NCBI GenBank assembly: GCA_910579725.1
Contig: CAJTUD010000013.1
Coordinates: 1 to 46,670, forward strand
DNA length: 46,670 bases
Source of the DNA: an uncultured Oscillospiraceae bacterium
GTDB lineage: Bacteria; Bacillota; Clostridia; Oscillospirales; Oscillospiraceae
Direction: 5' to 3'
Part shown: positions 41,324 through 46,670 of the stretch, piece after piece
Position numbering within the stretch: position 1 is the first letter of the stretch
How the letters are laid out: each line of letters starts with the position of its first letter
Translations under genes and position numbers: made by a program
The notes under the pieces: model-generated
What the model saw: the letters and a program-made list of their open reading frames with translations, nothing else
Told to the model about the DNA's origin: nothing
Databases searched by the model: none

Positions 41324-41348
41324 TTTTGGAAAGGAAAGAAGAATACTC

Positions 41349-41888
41349 ATGAATATTTATCCCGATCTGTTCCTCACCTTCGCCAAGGTGGGGGTCATGA
41401 CCTTCGGCGGCGGCTACGCCATGCTGCCCATCCTCCAGCGGGAGGTGGTGGAGAACAAAGGCTGGGCCACCGAGGAGGAACTGACGGACTACTTTGCCAT
41501 CGGACAGTGCACCCCCGGCATCATCGCCGTCAACACCGCCACCTTCATCGGACAGAAAAACAAGGGCGTCGCGGGGGGCATTATCGCCACTCTGGGACTT
41601 GTGTTTCCCTCTCTGATCATCATCTCCCTGCTGGCGGGCGTCATCACCACCTTCTCCCATCTGGCCTGGGTGAATCACGCCTTCGGCGGCATCCGGGTGT
41701 GCGTGTGCGTGCTGATTCTCAACGCGGTGGTAAAGCTGTTCAAAAAAGCTGTAATCGATCCGCCTACCGCGGTGATTTTTCTGGCCGTGGCCGCAGGGAG
41801 CTACTTTTCCTCCCTCAGCCCGGTTGTTTTCGTGCTGGTATCCGCTCTCGCGGGTATTGCGCTGAAGAATGTGGGGGTGAAGAAATGA
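41349..41888 (+). CDS. Half-size chromate transporter, first subunit
   Basis: 179 residues. One CHR domain with about five or six helices; FGGGYAMLPIL and IGQCTPGIIAVNTATFIG are the family motifs. Two-gene (short-chain) CHR systems work as pairs; known members export chromate, but most in anaerobes have unknown anions. Overlaps the next gene (ATGA). Confidence 0.9.
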   Translation: MNIYPDLFLTFAKVGVMTFGGGYAMLPILQREVVENKGWATEEELTDYFAIGQCTPGIIAVNTATFIGQKNKGVAGGIIATLGLVFPSLIIISLLAGVITTFSHLAWVNHAFGGIRVCVCVLILNAVVKLFKKAVIDPPTAVIFLAVAAGSYFSSLSPVVFVLVSALAGIALKNVGVKK

Positions 41889-42487
41889 TGCTGTATCTGC
41901 GCTTGTTTTATGAGTTTTTCAAGACTGGTCTCTTTGCCGTGGGCGGAGGCATGGCCACCATTCCGTTCCTCTACAGCATGGCCGACGCCACCGGATGGTT
42001 CACCCGGATCGACGTGGACAATATGATTGCCGTGGGCGAATCCACACCGGGCCCCATCGGCGTGAACATGGCCACCTATGTGGGCTATATCACCGGCGGA
42101 AACGCCGGGGGGCTTCCCTTCGCCATTCTTGGTGCGGTGGTGGCCACTCTGGGACTCATCACACCGTCCATCATCGTGATTCTTATCATCGCCTCCTTCC
42201 TGAAAAGCTTTCGGGACAACCGGTATGTGGACAGCGCTTTCTATGGCCTGCGGCCCGCATCCACAGGACTCATCGCGGCGGCAGGGCTGTCGGTGATGGT
42301 CAGCAATCTGTTTTTCCCGGATATGCTGGGGGAAACGCTGCTCAATCCGGCATGGATCAACTGGAAGGGATGGGCGCTGGCCGTCGTGCTTTGGGTGCTG
42401 ACCAATAAGGTCAAGAAGACCAAAGGACTGCATCCTATTCTGTTCATTCTGGCTTCTGCCGTGGCAGGCGTGGTGTGGGGCATGTGA
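41885..42487 (+). CDS. Half-size chromate transporter, second subunit
   Basis: 200 residues. Second CHR domain: VGGGMATIPFLY and VGESTPGPIGVNMATYVGY. GGGGTG precedes the overlapped ATG 41885. Ends 39 bases before the sensor kinase start, so substrate sensing by that kinase is possible. Confidence 0.9.
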   Translation: MMLYLRLFYEFFKTGLFAVGGGMATIPFLYSMADATGWFTRIDVDNMIAVGESTPGPIGVNMATYVGYITGGNAGGLPFAILGAVVATLGLITPSIIVILIIASFLKSFRDNRYVDSAFYGLRPASTGLIAAAGLSVMVSNLFFPDMLGETLLNPAWINWKGWALAVVLWVLTNKVKKTKGLHPILFILASAVAGVVWGM

Positions 42488-42526
42488 ACCACCGGAAATT
42501 TTTGATGTGATTGGGGGCGGACAGAC

Positions 42527-45500
42527 GTGCGGGATCGCGAATATGAACTCATTCTGGACTCCTTGCAGGAAACAGGCGTATATGTGATCCGGGCGGACGA
42601 CCACAGGCTTCTCTATTTCAATGAGCGGGTGCGCCGGATCACACCAGCGGCCAGGGCGGGCATGGTCTGCCACGAGCTATGGTCTGACAGCTGCGGCAGC
42701 TGCCCGCTGCTGGCCATCGGAAACCGCCGGGAAAGCCGCTCCGTCTGCTACAGCAGTCCTTTCGGCCGGGTGGTGGATCTGACGGCCACCCGGGTGATGT
42801 GGGAGGACGACATCCCCGCTTTTGTCATCACCGTGAAGCCCCACACCGAGGCGTCTTCCTATGTGTATCACCGGCTGCTGCGGGCCAATCTGACCGACGG
42901 CAGCTATGAAGTGATGCGGCTGGGGCAGAACGAGCGGTGGGCCGAAGGGCGGGAGGAGCCTCTGATGGCCTGGATGGAGCGTTTCTTGCAGCATGGAAGG
43001 CTTCATCCGGAGGACGTGGACCGGTTCCGGGCCTTCGTTCAGCCTGAGCATCTGCGCAAGGGCCTCCGGGGCGGGAAGAAAGTGCTCACCTGCACCTACC
43101 GCCGGTGGGCCCGGGGCAGCTTCCGCTGGAATCTGCTGGAGGTGGTGCCTGATTCCGGCTACACCGACGGGGAGCAAACAGTGTTCATGTACGCCAAGGA
43201 TGTGCACGACGTGTTCCGAGAGGGACTGGAGCGGGAAGAGAGCAGCATACGGCGGCAGGAGCTCATCCGGGCGCTTGGGGAACAGAATTTCGGCATCTAT
43301 GTCATCGACCTGAACTCTGGTCTGGTGGACCCGATCCGGGTGGAGGGACAGATGCAGCCGGTGAGCAAAAACCGCCTGCTGAGCTGGGAGGACAAACTCC
43401 AGCCCCATATCCGGGAGCAGCTTCACTGGGAGTACCTGGAAGAATTTGACCGTCAGTTCTCTCTGGACAACCTCCGGCAAGCGGGAGCATCCGGCAAAAA
43501 GCGGGTGGAACTCCTCTGCCAGCGGACGACAGATGGGGAGCTTTACAGCTACATCTCCCTCAACGTCTGCTTCAATCTGGAGCGGAAGCACCGGCGCTAC
43601 GCCGTACTGGCCCTTCAGGACACCGACGACCGGGTCCGGCAGGAAATGGCCCGCAGTCAATGGGATATGCAGATGGCCTCCATCCTCAAGTGCCGCTACA
43701 GCGTGATGAACACCATCCATCTGGATACGGGATTATGCGAGCGCATTGATCTGGGGCATGCCTCCAGCACCCGGGGCTCTCTTTCCGAAGACTATACCCA
43801 GCATGTGGAATGCGCCCTGCAAACCGTGGTGCGGCCTGAAGACGCCGCAATTTTCCGCCGGACCATGTCCCTTGACCGCATCCGCCAGCGGGCTCTGGAA
43901 ACCGAGGACTACACCGAGGAGGTCTGCCAGTACCGCACCAGGGAACAGCCGCCACGCTGGCTGGAGCAGCACGTGGTATACAGCCGTCAATCGGGAGAAA
44001 TCATGGTCAATATTCTGGGCCGGGATATCACTTCTGAAAAGCTCCAGGAGGCCGATCAGCAAAAACGGGACCAGGAAAAGCTTGACGTCATCCGCAGCCT
44101 CAGCGGTATGTTCTTCTCCACCCATTATGTAGACCTTCAGGCAGATACATATCAGTCCGTCATCCATCTGGGAGAGACAGGCGGCATGCTGGGACGGGCA
44201 GCCCGGTATACCTCTGGAGTTCATATTTATGTGGAGAAATTCGTTCATCCGGAGGACCGGGAGGAATACCTGGCGTTCATGTCTGTGGACAACCTCCGGC
44301 AGCATCTGGGTCCGAAGCGTCCTCTGCTGGCCATGGAATACCGGAAGCGTCCCCCCGACGGAGAGGACCTTCCTCCGGATCAGTGCAGCTGGATCCGGTC
44401 TACGGCGGTGCTGGTCCGCTCCGACAGCGATGGCAGGCCCCTCACCATTCTCTACGCCACCCAGGACGTTACCGAAATCAAGCAGAAGGAAGTCCGGGAA
44501 CACCGGGCGCTTCAGGACGCCTGCCAGTCGGCCAATCATGCCAACGCAGCCAAAAGCAACTTCCTCTCCCGCATGAGCCACGACATCCGGACGCCCATGA
44601 ACGGCATCATGGGCATGACCAACATTGCCGCTTCCCACATCGGAGAGCCGGAGCGGGTGTTGGACTGCCTGAACAAAATCGCCGTGTCCAGCCGCCATTT
44701 GCTGAATCTGGTCAACGAGGTGCTGGACATGAGCCAGATCGAGTCGGGGAAAATGGATCTGATGGAAGAGCCCTTCCGCATTTCGGAAATTGTGCAGGAT
44801 TTGTCCACCATCCTCCGCTCCTCCATTCAGGAAAAAGGCCATGAACTGAGAATTTATCCCCTTGCAATCGAGCACGACGCCATGCTGGGCGATGCCGGCC
44901 GGCTCAGGCAGGTGTTTGTCAACATTCTTGGCAACAGCGTGAAATACACGCCGCCGGGCGGACTTCTGGAAATCGAAGTCCACGAAAAGGATTCCAGGCA
45001 GCATGGCTACAGCTGCTACGATTTTATCTTCCGGGATAACGGCGTGGGAATGGACGAGGAATTCGTCCGGCGGATTTTTGAACCCTTCAGCCGGGCAGAG
45101 GATTCTCGAATCAGCAGCATTGAGGGCACCGGGCTGGGCATGACCATCGCTCAGAATATTGTGAGAATCATGGGAGGCAGCATCGCCGTCAAAAGCCAGC
45201 CCGGCGAGGGTTCCCAGTTTACTGTGACTATTTTCCTGCGCCAGCAGGACGGTGCAGTTCCTCTTCAAGAGGAGGAAACCCTGGAGGTTTCCCTCCAGGG
45301 CCGCCGGCTGCTGCTGGCCGAAGACAACGAGATCAACCGGGAAATCGCCTGCGAGATTCTGGCGGAAGCCGGGGCGTCGGTGGACTGCGCGGAAAACGGC
45401 AGACAGGCCCTGGAGCGTTTTACCGAAGCAGCGCCGGGGTACTACGATATGATTCTCATGGATATTCAGATGCCCGTCATGAACGGATACGAGGCCGCCC

Positions 45501-45697
45501 GGGCCATCCGGAGTCTGCCCCGTCCCGACGGGGCGGCCATCCCCATTATCGCCATGTCGGCCAACGCCTTCGCTGAGGACATTGGGGAAAGCCGGGCGGC
45601 GGGGATGAACGATCATGTGACCAAGCCTCTGGATATTCCCAAATTACTGCAATGTCTGGACCACTGGCTGAGCCGGCAGCCCCCGGAACAGGGCTGA
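42527..45697 (+). CDS. Soluble hybrid histidine kinase with repeated sensory modules
   Basis: 1056 residues, GTG start with GGGGGCGG ahead. No membrane helix. Order: PAS-like domain with a C48-x7-C56-x2-C59 cluster (about 1-105); four divergent copies of a sensory module (about 112-229, 246-368, 384-504, 520-652) sharing a P-E-D...DNLR pattern; HisKA with phosphorylated His685 in SHDIRTPMNG; ATPase with NILGNSVKYTPPGG, DNGVGM and GTGLGM; receiver domain with Asp979 in LMDIQMP. No Hpt or output domain, so the phosphate goes to an unseen partner. Follows the chromate transporters in one operon. Confidence 0.93.
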   Translation: MRDREYELILDSLQETGVYVIRADDHRLLYFNERVRRITPAARAGMVCHELWSDSCGSCPLLAIGNRRESRSVCYSSPFGRVVDLTATRVMWEDDIPAFVITVKPHTEASSYVYHRLLRANLTDGSYEVMRLGQNERWAEGREEPLMAWMERFLQHGRLHPEDVDRFRAFVQPEHLRKGLRGGKKVLTCTYRRWARGSFRWNLLEVVPDSGYTDGEQTVFMYAKDVHDVFREGLEREESSIRRQELIRALGEQNFGIYVIDLNSGLVDPIRVEGQMQPVSKNRLLSWEDKLQPHIREQLHWEYLEEFDRQFSLDNLRQAGASGKKRVELLCQRTTDGELYSYISLNVCFNLERKHRRYAVLALQDTDDRVRQEMARSQWDMQMASILKCRYSVMNTIHLDTGLCERIDLGHASSTRGSLSEDYTQHVECALQTVVRPEDAAIFRRTMSLDRIRQRALETEDYTEEVCQYRTREQPPRWLEQHVVYSRQSGEIMVNILGRDITSEKLQEADQQKRDQEKLDVIRSLSGMFFSTHYVDLQADTYQSVIHLGETGGMLGRAARYTSGVHIYVEKFVHPEDREEYLAFMSVDNLRQHLGPKRPLLAMEYRKRPPDGEDLPPDQCSWIRSTAVLVRSDSDGRPLTILYATQDVTEIKQKEVREHRALQDACQSANHANAAKSNFLSRMSHDIRTPMNGIMGMTNIAASHIGEPERVLDCLNKIAVSSRHLLNLVNEVLDMSQIESGKMDLMEEPFRISEIVQDLSTILRSSIQEKGHELRIYPLAIEHDAMLGDAGRLRQVFVNILGNSVKYTPPGGLLEIEVHEKDSRQHGYSCYDFIFRDNGVGMDEEFVRRIFEPFSRAEDSRISSIEGTGLGMTIAQNIVRIMGGSIAVKSQPGEGSQFTVTIFLRQQDGAVPLQEEETLEVSLQGRRLLLAEDNEINREIACEILAEAGASVDCAENGRQALERFTEAAPGYYDMILMDIQMPVMNGYEAARAIRSLPRPDGAAIPIIAMSANAFAEDIGESRAAGMNDHVTKPLDIPKLLQCLDHWLSRQPPEQG

Positions 45698-45765
45698 TTT
45701 ACCAAACAGACAGGGCCCTTCCGGGTGCTTCTCACCTTTTTCTTAGGGATTTTGCAGAATATGCC

Positions 45766-45794
45766 TTGACAAACGGAGAAAAAATGGCTATAAT
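45766..45794 (+). promoter_or_regulatory. Consensus promoter of rpsU
   Basis: TTGACA (45766-45771), 17-base spacer, TATAAT (45789-45794): perfect sigma-A consensus. Confidence 0.9.
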
Positions 45795-45869
45795 TTCATT
45801 TGTTAAGCCAATTGTGGCCCTAGAGAGCATCCTGGATTAAACCGGATGGATCGGAGGGAGGGAAGATAG

Positions 45870-46055
45870 ATGTCTGAAGTTCATGTCAAGGAGAACGAGT
45901 CGCTGGATAGCGCGCTCAAGCGCTTCAAGCGCAGCTGCGCCAAGGCCGGCGTTCTGGCGGAGGTACGCCGCAGGGAGCATTACGAAAGCCCCAGCGTCAA
46001 GCGCCGCAAGAAATCCGAGGCAGCTCGGAAAAACCGCAACAAGCGGTATTATTAA
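45870..46055 (+). CDS. rpsU: 30S ribosomal protein S21
   Basis: 61 residues, basic, starting MSEVHVKENESLDSALKRFKR and ending in a KRRKK/RNKRYY tail, the normal S21 pattern. GGAGGGAGG lies upstream of the ATG. Own consensus promoter and terminator. It is usually important for translation initiation. Confidence 0.97.
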   Translation: MSEVHVKENESLDSALKRFKRSCAKAGVLAEVRRREHYESPSVKRRKKSEAARKNRNKRYY

Positions 46056-46063
46056 TGAGATTG

Positions 46064-46098
46064 AGAGCATCCGGTTTGCGCCGGATGCTCTTGATTTT
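46064..46098 (+). terminator. Intrinsic terminator of rpsU
   Basis: GAGCATCCGG (46065-46074) pairs perfectly with CCGGATGCTC (46081-46090), followed by TTGATTTTTT. Confidence 0.9.
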
Positions 46099-46111
46099 TT
46101 ATGGGCGCATC

Positions 46112-46150
46112 AAAGAGGGCCGGGAAGCGTACTGCCTCCCGGCCCTCTTT
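46112..46150 (-). terminator. Hairpin past the SpoIIE-like gene
   Basis: Perfect 14-bp arms 46112-46125 and 46137-46150, 11-base loop, AAA/TTT flanks. It lies five bases past the stop of the minus-strand phosphatase gene. Confidence 0.75.
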
Positions 46151-46154
46151 GCAG

Positions 46155-46670
46155 TTATACCTCCCTCCTTCCCTTCTTCTCCGTCGGGAGGTGCAGGCAG
46201 ATCGCGCTCCGGTCGTCATCTCCCTGTCTCCTCTGATACGCCTCCCGCAAAACAAGGCTGGTCAGAACATTGGGATCGTCTCCCTGCCAGCCGGCCAGAA
46301 GATCCTGTACCCACTGGTCATCGCCGCCGTCGGCGACGCCGTCGCTGATCATCAGCAAAAATGTATTTTCCTCCAGGGGAAAGCGAATCGCCTGGGGCTC
46401 CGCGTCCGCCTCCTGAAGCCCGGCGGGCAGAGAAGCTCCTGCCAGCCGCCGGACCGTTCCCTGCCTCTTGATATAGGTAGGGGATGCGCCATATTTGTAC
46501 AGCGAAGCCTGCCTGCCGGTCAGATCCGCCGCCAACAGGTCAATGGTGGTAAAGCTCCCCTGCTCGTCGCTGCGAAGATTCAACGCCGCGTTCATCGTCT
46601 TCAACGCCGGTTCCGCCTCAATGCCCGCCTTCAGGAACTGCTCCAGCAGCCGCAGGGTGGTCAGGCTCTC
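46155..46670 (-). CDS. SpoIIE-like PP2C phosphatase, C-terminal part
   Basis: 171 residues visible; the frame is open beyond the window (start of the visible part ESLTTLRLLEQF). PP2C/SpoIIE catalytic domain: TTIDLLAADL, KYGASPTYI, LMISDGVADG with metal Asp and GDDDRSAICLHL at the end. SpoIIE dephosphorylates SpoIIAA and activates sigma-F during sporulation; other RsbU-like phosphatases share the domain. The visible end fits SpoIIE, but the membrane part that would confirm it is outside the window. Confidence 0.8.
   Translation of the reverse strand, partial: ESLTTLRLLEQFLKAGIEAEPALKTMNAALNLRSDEQGSFTTIDLLAADLTGRQASLYKYGASPTYIKRQGTVRRLAGASLPAGLQEADAEPQAIRFPLEENTFLLMISDGVADGGDDQWVQDLLAGWQGDDPNVLTSLVLREAYQRRQGDDDRSAICLHLPTEKKGRREV

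Noticed and set aside
1..46670. CRISPR array, tRNA or rRNA genes
   Set aside because: No evenly spaced direct repeats of array type and no tRNA cloverleaf or rRNA sequence were noticed.

Overview
The window looks like a chromosomal segment of a high-GC (high-fifties to about 60 percent), spore-forming gut Clostridium of the Oscillospiraceae type (Flavonifractor, Lawsonibacter or Intestinimonas-like). This is an inference from the SpoIIE-type phosphatase, the PadR/DUF1700/DUF4097 genes, LexA, sigma-A-like promoters and codon style; no rRNA or tRNA gene is present to fix the taxon.

Positions 1-9480 are accessory DNA. The left end carries the tail of a mobile element: three consecutive, translationally overlapping large serine recombinase genes (the first cut by the window edge, the second without a catalytic domain), then an unrecognised protein and a metallophosphoesterase. 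A strong hairpin separates these from a compact set, DUF1016 N-terminal protein / low-molecular-weight tyrosine phosphatase / RhuM-family protein, whose reading frames overlap. AT-richer genes follow: an MBL-fold hydrolase, a membrane-anchored alpha/beta hydrolase and a small TTG-start ORF.

From about 9.5 kb the backbone is mostly core metabolism. On the minus strand: gdhA (ammonia to glutamate), a NUDIX hydrolase, and an arginine pathway in the order argG, argH, lipoprotein gene, argC, argJ, argB, argD, RluA-like pseudouridine synthase gene, argF. With a bifunctional-type ArgJ this makes arginine from glutamate, so gdhA supplies the substrate next door. On the plus strand follow a xanthine/uracil permease, a PadR regulator with a DUF1700/DUF4097 membrane protein, and a Lar-like zinc ribbon. 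Convergent to them is a CdaR/PucR-type regulator, then an RsuA-type pseudouridine synthase.

From 27.7 to 30.8 kb lies a seven-gene minus-strand operon, DUF2975 membrane protein, XRE regulator and five small membrane or secreted proteins of unknown function, two of them tandem paralogues. It is divergent from an MTA/SAH nucleosidase gene. Next come a heterodimeric ABC exporter pair, cobyric acid synthase with a CobD-like aminotransferase, and lexA with a LexA-box-like site over its own -35. Divergent from lexA is a plus-strand operon: birA, a membrane-anchored Ntn hydrolase of the C45 type, two half-size chromate transporters and a 1056-residue soluble hybrid histidine kinase with four divergent tandem sensory modules. 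The window ends with rpsU and the C-terminal part of a SpoIIE-like phosphatase gene.

The best candidates for undescribed biology are the DUF1016N/phosphatase/RhuM set beside the recombinases, the seven-gene XRE/DUF2975 membrane operon, and the repeat-built sensor kinase linked to chromate transporters and an Ntn hydrolase.
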